A stretch of 64,000 nt of DNA from Antrihabitans stalagmiti (GTDB taxonomy: Bacteria; Actinomycetota; Actinomycetes; Mycobacteriales; Mycobacteriaceae): NCBI RefSeq assembly GCF_016482825.1, contig NZ_JAEMNV010000009.1, positions 62,001 to 126,000 on the forward strand. Direction: 5' to 3'. A model generated the notes under the pieces. That model was not told the DNA's origin. It made no database searches and saw nothing but the letters and a program-made list of their open reading frames with translations. Positions within the stretch are counted from its first letter, which is position 1, and each line of letters opens with the position of its first letter. Positions 53,066 to 61,552 of the stretch are shown one piece after another. The translations under genes were made by a program, and so were the position numbers.

Positions 53066-54660
53066 GAAGGACATTGCTCACCGCAGATCGCATCTTCACG
53101 CAAGACACGACGAATTCGATCGTCGAGGCGCTTGTCATCGACGGCGACCGGGTGCTTGCGGGCGGCACCCGCAAAGACATGGCAGACCGTGCCGGGCCGG
53201 GTATCCGACATCTCGATTTGCCTGGCGCAACAGTGATTCCGGGCCTGATCGAGTCTCATATCCATCCCACGTACGCCGGACTGACCGACGGATGGGCCGA
53301 TTGCCGGACGCCCCCGTGCTCGTCGATCGTCGACATTCAACGCGCCCTCCGCGGCGTTGCCCCCAGCGCTGGCTGGATCCGCGGGTGGGGGTACGACGAC
53401 ACCCAGGTTCGGGAGTGCCGACATCTGACACGAGACGACCTCGACGCGGTGAGCACAGTGCGGCCGGTAATCGTTCTCCACATCTCCGGACATTTCGCGG
53501 TCGCGAACACCGTCGCGCTCGCAACAGCAGGCATCGACGAAAGCACCGTGGACCCGGGTGACCCGCAGTTTCCGCGTACGGCGGACGGACGCCTCACCGG
53601 GATGGCGTGGGAGATCGACGCGGTGGCACGACTGAGCGCCGCGATTCCGAACATCACGGACGCGGAGGTTCGTGCCGCACTGCTACGCAGTTTGGAGTTG
53701 GCGCGGTCTCGGGGCATCACCACCGTGCACGACCTGGGCGTCGGCCTGTCGGCCGGCATGCAGGAGTTGGCCGCTTATCGCGCACTCGACAACAATCGTG
53801 AATTGCCTGTGCACACCGTTGGATTTCTGCGCGGTGACCTCACGACCGATGCGCTGGACAACGGCGGGATCGGCTTCGCAGCAACAGCATCCCCCGGTTC
53901 GCGATTTCGATTGGCCGGCGCGAAGTTCTGGGCCGACGGATCTATTCAGGGCCTGTCCGCAGCGCTTCGAGCGCCGTACACCTGCAGCCCCGACCATCAC
54001 GGCGACCTGCTGTATCCGCAAGAGCAACTCGATGCGATGGTTCTCCGAGTCCACCGCGCGGGTGGTCAGGTTGCGGTGCACGCCAACGGCGACGCGGCTG
54101 TCGGCGCCGCCATCTCTGCCCTGCGGAGCGCACAGGCCAGCGACGGTCGTCGGGCCCGTCATCGCATCGAGCATTGCCAGGTGACCGACTCGACGGACCT
54201 CGCGGCCATTCGCAAAGCCGAACTCGGCGTGAGCTTCTTCGTCAATCACGTTCTGCACTGGGGAGATCGACACCGCGATCGTTTTCTCGGACCGGAGCGG
54301 GCCGCCGACCTCGACCCTCTGGCCTGTGCCGCAGCCCTCGGCTTGCGATTCGGTCTGCACTCGGACTGCCCCATCACCCCGATGGATCCGCTACAGACCA
54401 TCAGGACCGCGGTAACCCGGCTGACCAAAGGTGGTTCGGTGCTCGGCGCCGACCAACGGATCGGAGTGCACAGGGCAATCCAGGCAATGACGACCGACAG
54501 TGCCTACCTGGTCCATGACGAGCATCAGGCAGGCACCTTGGCACCGGGGCAGCGCGCGGATCTTGTTGCGTTGGACGGCGATCTGACGGCCCTCGCCGAT
54601 GGTGCGGCGGAGATCCCCCGCCCCGCACTCGTCATGATCGATGGGCGCTGGGCGGCGTAA
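53062..54660 (+). CDS. YtcJ-like metal-dependent amidohydrolase
   Basis: The 532-residue protein is an amidohydrolase_3 family member. The metal-binding HxH is in IPGLIESHIHP, further His and Asp residues are in VAVHANGDAAV and FGLHSDCPITP, and the ending APGQRADLVALDGD is the typical beta-sandwich return. The family hydrolyses amides, imides and formylated substrates (YtcJ, NfdA). Transport context suggests it acts on an imported compound. The ATG overlaps the symporter stop by 4 bp. Confidence 0.88.
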   Translation: MRRTLLTADRIFTQDTTNSIVEALVIDGDRVLAGGTRKDMADRAGPGIRHLDLPGATVIPGLIESHIHPTYAGLTDGWADCRTPPCSSIVDIQRALRGVAPSAGWIRGWGYDDTQVRECRHLTRDDLDAVSTVRPVIVLHISGHFAVANTVALATAGIDESTVDPGDPQFPRTADGRLTGMAWEIDAVARLSAAIPNITDAEVRAALLRSLELARSRGITTVHDLGVGLSAGMQELAAYRALDNNRELPVHTVGFLRGDLTTDALDNGGIGFAATASPGSRFRLAGAKFWADGSIQGLSAALRAPYTCSPDHHGDLLYPQEQLDAMVLRVHRAGGQVAVHANGDAAVGAAISALRSAQASDGRRARHRIEHCQVTDSTDLAAIRKAELGVSFFVNHVLHWGDRHRDRFLGPERAADLDPLACAAALGLRFGLHSDCPITPMDPLQTIRTAVTRLTKGGSVLGADQRIGVHRAIQAMTTDSAYLVHDEHQAGTLAPGQRADLVALDGDLTALADGAAEIPRPALVMIDGRWAA

Positions 54661-54667
54661 GACCCTC

Positions 54668-55477
54668 TCACCCGACCGATTGTGCCGCGACGCTGATGGT
54701 GTCGGCAACGACGCCAGGCTGCGAGACGAGCGAGGCATGGGAAGCGTCGATCTCGGTTACACGGCCGGGCGCCGCTCGGGCCGCCATAAATCGTTGTGCG
54801 GCAGGCGGTATCACGCGGTCCCGCTTGGATACCAAGTACCAACTGGGTGTGCTCGCCCACGTCGGTGGACCGCTGGGTTCCAGGTTCGCCAACAGTGATA
54901 CAGAGTGCTGATGGGCGTACATCGTCGCGGCAGTCCGAACGCTGACGTCCGCGGCGAACAGATTGTGGAAATACGGTTCGGCGATATAGCCGTCGAGTCC
55001 GGTGCCCACCACTTTCAGTTGCAACGCCGGTGGGAGTAATCCGCTGCCTGGGAATCGAATTGGGTCGAGCAGCAGCTGAACGAACTCACCCTGTGCTGGC
55101 GCGAATGCCGCGATGTAGACGTTCGCCTTGACCTTCGGGTCACGAGTGTTGGTGATCACGGCGCCGCCATAGGAATGGCCCACGAGGACGGCAGACCCGT
55201 CGATCGTGTCCAACACGCGTTGCACGGCTCGGGCGTCGTTGGTCGGGCCGCGGAGCGGGTTGTCAACGGTTACAACGTTATATCCGCGAGAGCGAAGTTC
55301 GGCGGCGACGCCGTCCCAGCTGGTGGCATCGGCAAACGCACCGTGGACGAGAACGATCGTCGGCATATTCGGCGCTGCAGTCGCAGTGGCGGGCAGCAGC
55401 GGTACAGAGATCGCGAACACGGTGATGGCGACTGCGAGCAGATATCGCAGCCGGACTATGAAGCGGCGTTTTTGCAT
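54668..55477 (-). CDS. Secreted alpha/beta hydrolase
   Basis: The 269-residue protein begins with a signal peptide (RRFIVRLRYLLAVAITVFA, cleavage near residue 35). The core has IVLVHGAFADATSW (oxyanion region), nucleophile elbow GHSYGG with Ser102, SKRDRVIP with the acid Asp and EIDASHASLVSQPG with the His. It resembles salicylate-esterase/EstX-type small hydrolases. It lies 7 bp from the convergent amidohydrolase gene and 24 bp after a second hydrolase gene on the same strand. Substrate unknown. Confidence 0.87.
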   Translation of the reverse strand: MQKRRFIVRLRYLLAVAITVFAISVPLLPATATAAPNMPTIVLVHGAFADATSWDGVAAELRSRGYNVVTVDNPLRGPTNDARAVQRVLDTIDGSAVLVGHSYGGAVITNTRDPKVKANVYIAAFAPAQGEFVQLLLDPIRFPGSGLLPPALQLKVVGTGLDGYIAEPYFHNLFAADVSVRTAATMYAHQHSVSLLANLEPSGPPTWASTPSWYLVSKRDRVIPPAAQRFMAARAAPGRVTEIDASHASLVSQPGVVADTISVAAQSVG

Positions 55478-55501
55478 TGGAGCAAACCTTTCCGATTGGC
55501 G

Positions 55502-56347
55502 TCAGGACTGCCGCGACGGCGACGTCGTGGCATGCTGCAACGCCCAGCCGAGGGCGTAGTCGGCAATCTCTTCCCAGCCCTGCTGGCTGACGAGGCGATG
55601 GGTGCGGTCCGCGAACTCGACACGCTCCACGAGTGCGGTGCCCTTGGCGTATTTGCTCAGTGCGGCTTTCTGGATGGCGGGCGGCGCAACGTGATCCTTC
55701 GCACCGGAGATGAGAAGCAGCGGCGCCCGGTCGGGTTTGAGGTAGTCGACTTTCGTCGTTCCGGTCTTCGTCTTCGGCAGCGACAGAACACCTTCGAAGA
55801 ACACGCGGTTGTAGGAATTGATCGCGCTGGCCTCCCATTCACGATCGGAGTCGGCGCGGCTGAGATCGTTGCCGAACGTGTAGTGGAAATGACCTTTCGA
55901 GAATTTGCTTGCGCTACGAGAACCGAACGGATTCGACAGAATCGGGAACCCGGTCCGCAACGTCGAGAACGGCAGGGTAAGCACACCCGCAGGCTGACCC
56001 GGGGCAACGCCGACGCCGGCTACTCCGAGGCCGCGATCGAGCAGCATCTGGGTGAAAATGCCGCCGAACGAATGCCCCATGATGATCGGCTGTTCGCGCA
56101 TAGGACGGATTACGTCGTCGTAGGAGTCGACAATCTCCGTGATGCCAACACCTTTGAGTGCGCTCGGATCGGCGCGGACTTCGGCAGGTGTCCGATCGCC
56201 GATACCCGGCCAGCCCGGTGCGATGACCTCGTGACCGAGTTCGCGGAATCGCCCAGCCCAGGTGTCCCAACTGGACGGGGTCATCCACAGACCATGCACC
56301 AGAACGATCGGCGGCTTACCACCCGATTTGTTGTTCGTCATTGTCAT
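55502..56347 (-). CDS. Alpha/beta hydrolase (Ser nucleophile)
   Basis: The 281-residue protein has VLVHGLWMTPSSW, nucleophile GHSFGG with Ser93, SGAKDHVAP with the acid and RTHRLVSQQGW with the His. It is closely similar in layout to its neighbour at 56374-57222 (both have IAPGWPG), suggesting tandem duplication. ATG codons at 56347 and 56341 are both possible; GGAGAG lies just before them. No signal peptide is present, so it is probably cytoplasmic. Confidence 0.86.
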   Translation of the reverse strand: MTMTNNKSGGKPPIVLVHGLWMTPSSWDTWAGRFRELGHEVIAPGWPGIGDRTPAEVRADPSALKGVGITEIVDSYDDVIRPMREQPIIMGHSFGGIFTQMLLDRGLGVAGVGVAPGQPAGVLTLPFSTLRTGFPILSNPFGSRSASKFSKGHFHYTFGNDLSRADSDREWEASAINSYNRVFFEGVLSLPKTKTGTTKVDYLKPDRAPLLLISGAKDHVAPPAIQKAALSKYAKGTALVERVEFADRTHRLVSQQGWEEIADYALGWALQHATTSPSRQS

Positions 56348-56373
56348 TCTCTCCGTTATCTTTCGGTGGACGG

Positions 56374-57222
56374 TCAGGCGACCCGTTCGAGGTTGTTGGC
56401 AGTCAGGAACTCCAGGACGCGATCGGCTATCTCTACCCAACCGCTGTCGATCGACATGGAGTGGCCGCGGTCGTCGTAGACAACCAATTCGGTGACAGCG
56501 GAGTTTCGGGACTGGCGTCGGTAGGCAGCCCGAACGACGACCTCTGGTGCGGTCCGATCGTGTCGACCACCCACGATCAGCAACGGTCCGCGCGCAGCGC
56601 GCGTATCTACGGCAGCAGCACCGCCGACGGTCAGATTCGCGAACCCGACTTCGAGCAATGGACGTAGTGCGGCAGGGACGGCGTAGTCGTTGTAAATGCG
56701 GTCCGCGTCGACGCGATCGACCGTCGTTGCGACCTGGTGGTGAAACTGCTCCGGCGTCGGCATCCACGTGCGCTGCCACCATGACGGGTGACTCAATACG
56801 GTTCCAGCGGTACGCAATTGATCTCGTGACAGCTGCCAGATACCCCGGAACGGTGCCGGCGCGATTGCGATGGCGGCCCGCGCGAACCCGCGGGCGAGCA
56901 AACGCTGCGCAACGAGACCGCCGAAACAATGCCCCACGACAACCGGGGTGGCCGGTAGGTCGGCGATGATCGCCTCGTAGTGATCGGTGATCGCAGCCAG
57001 GCCGATCTTGTTCAGGTCGTCGGCATTGCTTCGCGTCAATGACGCGGTATCCGCCTCGCCGGGCCAACCCGGTGCAATCGTCGCGTAACCGCGCTGCTCG
57101 AACAATCGTCGCCACGGTTCCCAGACCGCTGCGTGCAACCACATTCCGTGCACGAACACGACAGGCATCGCAGGCGGGTCAGCACGCCTGGCGAATCGCT
57201 CGTTTCTCGCTGGCTCGAACAT
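56374..57222 (-). CDS. Alpha/beta hydrolase with Cys nucleophile
   Basis: The 282-residue protein has the alpha/beta hydrolase layout VVFVHGMWLHAAVW, IAPGWPGEADT, VGGRHDRTAP (acid) and DDRGHSMS (His). The nucleophile elbow reads GHCFGG, with Cys99 where the downstream paralogue has Ser93. A Cys nucleophile is known in dienelactone hydrolase, where the elbow is similar. The ATG at 57222 was chosen because the preceding 24 codons have no family character. It is divergent from an AraC-family gene across 147 bp. Confidence 0.86.
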   Translation of the reverse strand: MFEPARNERFARRADPPAMPVVFVHGMWLHAAVWEPWRRLFEQRGYATIAPGWPGEADTASLTRSNADDLNKIGLAAITDHYEAIIADLPATPVVVGHCFGGLVAQRLLARGFARAAIAIAPAPFRGIWQLSRDQLRTAGTVLSHPSWWQRTWMPTPEQFHHQVATTVDRVDADRIYNDYAVPAALRPLLEVGFANLTVGGAAAVDTRAARGPLLIVGGRHDRTAPEVVVRAAYRRQSRNSAVTELVVYDDRGHSMSIDSGWVEIADRVLEFLTANNLERVA

Positions 57223-57369
57223 CGCGTCCCAACCTAGGCGGGCGACGATGGGTCGAATTGTCTGTTTCTGCAGAGTTGTTGCCTGACAGTGCACAGTCCT
57301 GACAGCCGCACTGGTCGGCCAGCTCGGATGGGTCGAAATTTTGTGTCACCGGCGGTAGCGTCGCGAGTC

Positions 57370-58346
57370 ATGGCGGTAGCGTTCGACACCGACGCGCTCG
57401 ATCTGCGCGAGCGGATGGACGCTGTCGTGTCGGTCTTCCAGGACGTGTCCGCACCTGCGCACGTCGCCCGGGAGCAACGCGACGTCGATCCTCGCGTCCG
57501 CATGGATCTCTGGGATCTCGGCGATGTCGAGCTTTTCCGGGGCGAGATGGGCGGAATCCGTTTGCGCCGCACGATGACCCAGATTGCACGCGCGCCCGCT
57601 GGCGTGCTCGCCATCGCACTGCAAGAAGCGGGCACTGGGCGTCACGAGCAGCGCGACATTCAGCGGGTTCTCAATCGGGGCGATCTACTGATCACTCACC
57701 TCGACAGCCCGTACGACCACCTCTTCACAGGACACGGCGCCTGCCAAGTTCTGCACATCGGGGTCGAGCAACTCGATCTGCCCTTCGAACTCGTCTATCG
57801 GGTTGCGGTCGACCCTCGAATCAGTCCCCTCGCCCGCACGATGGCCCAGCACATCACCGACACCGCCGCAGCGTCAACCGGATCAGCCCGTTCGCCGCAG
57901 CCCAACTCGGCACTGCCACAGTCGAACTCGCTCGTGCGCTGTTTCTCACCGCGTCCAGCGACGAACGCGCCAGTCGCGACGCGCTCGCGACAATTCTGCC
58001 AACTCGCATCCATACCTATATCAAGCAACATTTGACCGACACCGAACTCAGCGCGGAGACGATCGCCGCAGCGCACAACATCTCGGTGCGCTACCTGTAC
58101 AAGATCACTGCAAACGCCGAATTCACTCTCGCGCAATGGATCACCAATCAGCGCCTGCTCGCCGCACGCGCCGAACTAGCGAATCCGACCAGCGCATACC
58201 GATCGGTCGCGATGATCGCTCGCACGTGGGGCTTCACCAATCCAGCCCATTTCAGCAGACGCTTCCGCGACGCCTTCGGCAGCACACCACGCGAATGGCG
58301 GACGCTTGCGCTTGGCGACAGAGCATCGGACACGAACGATTTGTGA
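57370..58346 (+). pseudogene. AraC-family regulator split by a frameshift
   Basis: The ATG at 57370 opens a frame with an AraC_binding_2-type domain (LRERMDAVVSVFQDVSAPAHV, ending near FELVYRVAV). It reads sensibly to about 57870 (AQHITDTAAA) and then continues as low-complexity noise to 58035. The missing part is in another frame: LGTATVELARALFLTASSDE, IHTYIKQHLTDTELS and a complete helix-turn-helix ending FGSTPREW, up to 58346. One base appears to be missing near 57871. Joined, the protein would be about 325 residues, normal for the family. It faces the three hydrolase genes. Either a recent mutation or a sequencing error. Confidence 0.82.
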
Positions 58347-58359
58347 CGTCACCAATGTC

Positions 58360-58376
58360 CACCTGTCACACAGGTG
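58360..58376. terminator. Short hairpin between the AraC and ectB 3' ends
   Basis: CACCTGT and ACAGGTG pair around a 3-nt loop. It overlaps the ectB stop codon and lies 14 bp after the convergent AraC stop. Confidence 0.4.
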
Positions 58377-59643
58377 CATCCTTCGCTCGGCAGACCGACG
58401 CGACGGCGTCGGCAAGAATTCCGAGGCCGAGTTCCAGTTCGTCGTCGGCAATCGTCAGTGGCGGTAGCAATTTCACCACCTGATCCGACGGCCCCGAGGT
58501 CTCTACGAGCAGCCCGTTGTCGTACGCAATCTGACTGACCTTCCCCGCTTGCGACGCGTCGGCGAAGGCAAGGCCCTGGACGAGGCCGCGCCCCCGCGTG
58601 CTCAGACCGTCGAATTGTTCTGTCAGTCCGACGAACCTCGTATGAATTCGGTCGCCCAACTCGAGCGTCGAGGTTTCGAGTCGATCGTCGGACCAATAGT
58701 GTTCGAGCGCGACCTGCGCAGTCACGAAAGCGGGATTGTTTCCCCTGAAGGTGCCGTTGTGTTCCCCCGGCGCCCAGATATCGAATTCGGGTTTGAACAA
58801 GGTCAACGCCAGCGGCAAACCGTACCCACCAATCGATTTCGACAAAGTGACGATATCCGGTTCGATACCCGCGACTTCGAAGGAAAAGAACGGTCCAGTC
58901 CTGCCGCAGCCCATCTGAACGTCGTCGACGATCAACAGGATCTCGCGCCGAGCACACAGATCGGCAAGTGCGCGCAACCACTCCGGTCGTGCGACGTTCA
59001 CGCCGCCTTCGCCCTGAACAGTCTCGACGATCACTGCGGCGGGTCGATTGATCCCGGAACCGGAATCGTCGAGAGCCCGTGCGAACCACTGAAAATCTGC
59101 GGTTCCTCCGTCGAAATAGTTGTCGAACGGCATCGGTGTCGCATGCACAAGCGGAATTCCTGCGCCCGCTCGCTTCATCGAATTGCCGGTCACCGAAAGC
59201 GAACCGAGGGTCATGCCGTGAAAAGCGTTGGTAAAACTGATGATCGACTGCCGACCTGTGACCTTGCGAGCAAGCTTCAAAGCTGCTTCGACCGCATTGG
59301 TGCCGGTCGGACCCGGAAACTGCACCTTGTAGGTCAGGTTTCTCGGCCCAAGAATTCGATCCCTGAAGGTCTCGAGCAAGCGGCGTTTCGCAACGGTCGC
59401 CATGTCGAGACCATGGGTGATCCCATTGCCGACGATGTAGTCGATCAGCGCCCGCTTGAGTACCGGATTGTTGTGTCCGTAGTTGAGTGCCCCGGCACCT
59501 GCGAAGAAGTCGAGGTACTCCTTGCCGTTTTCGTCCCGAAGCCACGCTCCCTTGGCAGTGTCGAAAACGGTCGGCCACATCCTGCTGTAACTCCGAACGT
59601 CCGACTCGAGCTGCTCGAAAACTGTGGTCGTAGTGGCGGTCAT
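58366..59643 (-). CDS. ectB: Diaminobutyrate-2-oxoglutarate aminotransferase (EctB-like)
   Basis: The 425-residue protein matches EctB throughout: FEQLESDVRSYSRMWP at the start, EYLDFFAGAGALNYGHNNP, VQFPGPTGTNAVEAALKLAR and the PLP lysine Lys269 in TLSKSIGGYGLP. EctB converts aspartate semialdehyde and glutamate to L-2,4-diaminobutyrate, the first step of ectoine synthesis. The ectA, ectC and ectD genes that normally accompany it are absent on both sides here, so diaminobutyrate may feed a siderophore or another product, or the other genes lie elsewhere. The ATG at 59643 fits the family start. A 21-bp repeat box lies 44 bp upstream. Confidence 0.9.
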   Translation of the reverse strand: MTATTTTVFEQLESDVRSYSRMWPTVFDTAKGAWLRDENGKEYLDFFAGAGALNYGHNNPVLKRALIDYIVGNGITHGLDMATVAKRRLLETFRDRILGPRNLTYKVQFPGPTGTNAVEAALKLARKVTGRQSIISFTNAFHGMTLGSLSVTGNSMKRAGAGIPLVHATPMPFDNYFDGGTADFQWFARALDDSGSGINRPAAVIVETVQGEGGVNVARPEWLRALADLCARREILLIVDDVQMGCGRTGPFFSFEVAGIEPDIVTLSKSIGGYGLPLALTLFKPEFDIWAPGEHNGTFRGNNPAFVTAQVALEHYWSDDRLETSTLELGDRIHTRFVGLTEQFDGLSTRGRGLVQGLAFADASQAGKVSQIAYDNGLLVETSGPSDQVVKLLPPLTIADDELELGLGILADAVASVCRAKDAPV

Positions 59644-59686
59644 ACCTTTCAGGCTTGTGCGCGCATATTGAGCTGACCGCGTCGAC

Positions 59687-59707
59687 TTCTTTGCGGTTCT
59701 GTTACGA
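59687..59707. repeat. 21-bp box, copy 1 (TTCTTTGCGGTT core), upstream of ectB
   Basis: This copy reads TTCTTTGCGGTT followed by CTGTTACGA. Two other copies at 61596-61616 and 62207-62227 share the 12-base core exactly and end TGACGA. It lies 44-64 bp upstream of the ectB start. The remaining space up to 59913 holds no recognised gene. Confidence 0.6.
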
Positions 59708-59913
59708 ACGCCACGATCGCTCGAATCGTCCCGATCCCGAAACGCGTGCTCCGCCACTCACTCGTCCGCGCACTGTCACGCAATCGCAATGTAGCTGACC
59801 CAGCCTTCTCAACAAGTGTGCGAAAACATCGAAACCGAGGCCGAACCGCGCCGGCAGAGCTTTGCCCGAACGAACGCGGTCGGTAGTACCGATTTCGCGC
59901 CCCTGGATGGTGA

Positions 59914-60753
59914 ATGAGTTCGTCGAACGAGTTTCACAAGATCGTCGATGCTGTGCGCCGAGACGTCGACCGAATTGCGATCACAGCCGCGATCGCGACC
60001 CTGTCGGCGCCATGCTTCCGTGGCGCGGCCGAGGAGTGCGCCTCACGCGAGTACGTCAGAATCGTTCGCGAAAAGACACCGCTGAGGTTGCTCCACCTGA
60101 ACGTGCCCGGACGAACTGTTCCGAGCGTGGCTGCCCAGCTCGCCGACCTCGATCCCACGGTGTCAGCCGTTTTGGTGACGGGCTCGATCGTGCCCGAAGA
60201 CACGACGGCGCTGCGGGCCGAAGTCGCTGCGTTGAACGGTCCGACGGTGTTGTTCGAGTTGGACCTGCTCACTGCAACACTCACCGCGGCCGCAATCGGA
60301 GTGCTGCGCTCGCGTGATGTGCCGCCTCGAGCCGGAAGGATCGTGATTGCCGGCGCGGAGCGTGCGCCGCTTCTCACGCCGGCACTGACTGCGTCGCGCT
60401 GCGCCACCGTCGTACATTGGGGCGTCGACGACCGATCGGTGGAGTCCCTGCAGAATCTGATGCGCACCAACGATGTTCTGATCGCGCTGGACGATCGAGT
60501 ACCTCGCGATCTTGCTCCCGCGCAGACGGTCCGACCGCCGACCGATCCGACCGCGCAGTGCTCACTCGTCCTTCCCGGTCTGCTCAGCGCGATGTGCGGA
60601 TTCGGTGGCGCCACAGTCACGCCTCAATTGCTCATGGCGAGCGGGGTTGCGCTTACAGTGCTTTCAGGACATGACGAACTACTTCCCGATTCCGATGATC
60701 CGCTTCTTGTGGCCGCGGTTGCCCGTTTCGCGACCCGAGCACTCTTCGAATGA
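59914..60753 (+). CDS. Hypothetical protein, possibly with a Rossmann-like C-terminal half
   Basis: The 279-residue protein is not recognised with confidence. It is soluble, without signal peptide or membrane span. Residues about 135-175 (PRAGRIVIAGAERAP, then CATVVHWGVDD) look like a strand-helix-strand nucleotide-binding unit, and the ending LVLPGLLSAMCGFGGATVT recalls the C-terminal part of malic-enzyme or dehydrogenase domains, but a GxGxxG motif is missing. It overlaps the downstream lipoprotein gene by 4 bp, so the two are co-translated. The ATG at 59914 has a GGATGGTGA leader. Confidence 0.7.
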   Translation: MSSSNEFHKIVDAVRRDVDRIAITAAIATLSAPCFRGAAEECASREYVRIVREKTPLRLLHLNVPGRTVPSVAAQLADLDPTVSAVLVTGSIVPEDTTALRAEVAALNGPTVLFELDLLTATLTAAAIGVLRSRDVPPRAGRIVIAGAERAPLLTPALTASRCATVVHWGVDDRSVESLQNLMRTNDVLIALDDRVPRDLAPAQTVRPPTDPTAQCSLVLPGLLSAMCGFGGATVTPQLLMASGVALTVLSGHDELLPDSDDPLLVAAVARFATRALFE

Positions 60754-61283
60754 GGGCCGGCGCGGTACCCCGAACGACCGGGATCCTTGCGGCATGCGCC
60801 GCGCTCGGCGCGACTGCTGGATGTTTCGGTCCGAGCAAGCCCACCGATTTCGGCATCGGTGCCGAACTCTGCTCGATCGTGGCCACGACTGAATTCGACA
60901 GCTCGTTGGAGATCACCGAACCAGGTGAGCCCCAACGTATCTGGGGAATCGATTCGGGCGTGTGTCGATGGCGAAGCCCTGATTTCGAGAACACCGTAAC
61001 GCTGACCGTCAGCACCGAGCCGCGGGGAGTCGAGGCGGCGCAGGCCTCCAGGCGCCCAGGCCGGCCAGCTCCGTCCGTCGGACCCGATGCCGTGATCGAC
61101 GAAGGCGTCAACCGGCTCGGCTGGACAGTCCGAGTGTCGGGGTGGATCGGAGGCGCAAACACCTTCGAACTCGACATGAAGACCGACACGCGCCTGGCAC
61201 TCGACTCTGTGGAGCGCCTTGCCGCGCAGATCGCGGACCGGCTACGCGCCAATCCTGTCGTCGCCGCGGCGGACGGAGAATGA
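60750..61283 (+). CDS. DUF3558-like lipoprotein
   Basis: The 177-residue protein starts with a lipoprotein signal (ATAGC, lipidated Cys25). The mature domain has one Cys pair (Cys41 and Cys72) and the pattern CSIV...GIDSGVCRW, like DUF3558 lipoproteins found in mycobacteria and rhodococci. Function of the family is unknown. It is coupled to the upstream hypothetical gene by a 4-bp overlap, and its 3' end overlaps the convergent small gene by about 40 bp. Confidence 0.75.
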   Translation: MRAGAVPRTTGILAACAALGATAGCFGPSKPTDFGIGAELCSIVATTEFDSSLEITEPGEPQRIWGIDSGVCRWRSPDFENTVTLTVSTEPRGVEAAQASRRPGRPAPSVGPDAVIDEGVNRLGWTVRVSGWIGGANTFELDMKTDTRLALDSVERLAAQIADRLRANPVVAAADGE

Positions 61284-61529
61284 TTCCTCGCGCGCAGTGC
61301 GGAGACTGAGACACAGGGCGCTGCCCACAGACGTGATCACAATGTCGCCGTGCGAATAACGTTGCAGCGCTTCGGTGATGCGGCAGAAGTCGCGTTTCGC
61401 ATATGGAATGACCGCCAGCGATGCGCTGTCGATGACCTGGATGGCCGCAACGTCCGAGATGCGGGTACAGGAAGCCAATTCGACAGCAAGGTTGTAGATC
61501 TCGTTCTCCAGCCGGGTTACAGCACTCAT
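61242..61529 (-). CDS. Small hypothetical protein
   Basis: The 95-residue frame has a strong AAGGAG ribosome site seven bases before the ATG at 61529, which supports it as a real gene. The protein is soluble, with an N-terminal helix (RLENEIYNLAVELASC) and mixed strands. No family was recognised. It lies downstream of the SPW-type membrane protein on the same strand, 23 bp after its stop, and overlaps the convergent lipoprotein gene by about 40 bp. Confidence 0.6.
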   Translation of the reverse strand: MSAVTRLENEIYNLAVELASCTRISDVAAIQVIDSASLAVIPYAKRDFCRITEALQRYSHGDIVITSVGSALCLSLRTAREESFSVRRGDDRIGA

Positions 61530-61552
61530 GTCGCTTCTCCTTGCTCGGTCCA

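Noticed and set aside
58366-59757. Longer ectB start at 59757
   Set aside because: The extra 38 codons are not family-like and would include the 21-bp regulatory box; the ATG at 59643 gives the normal EctB N-terminus.
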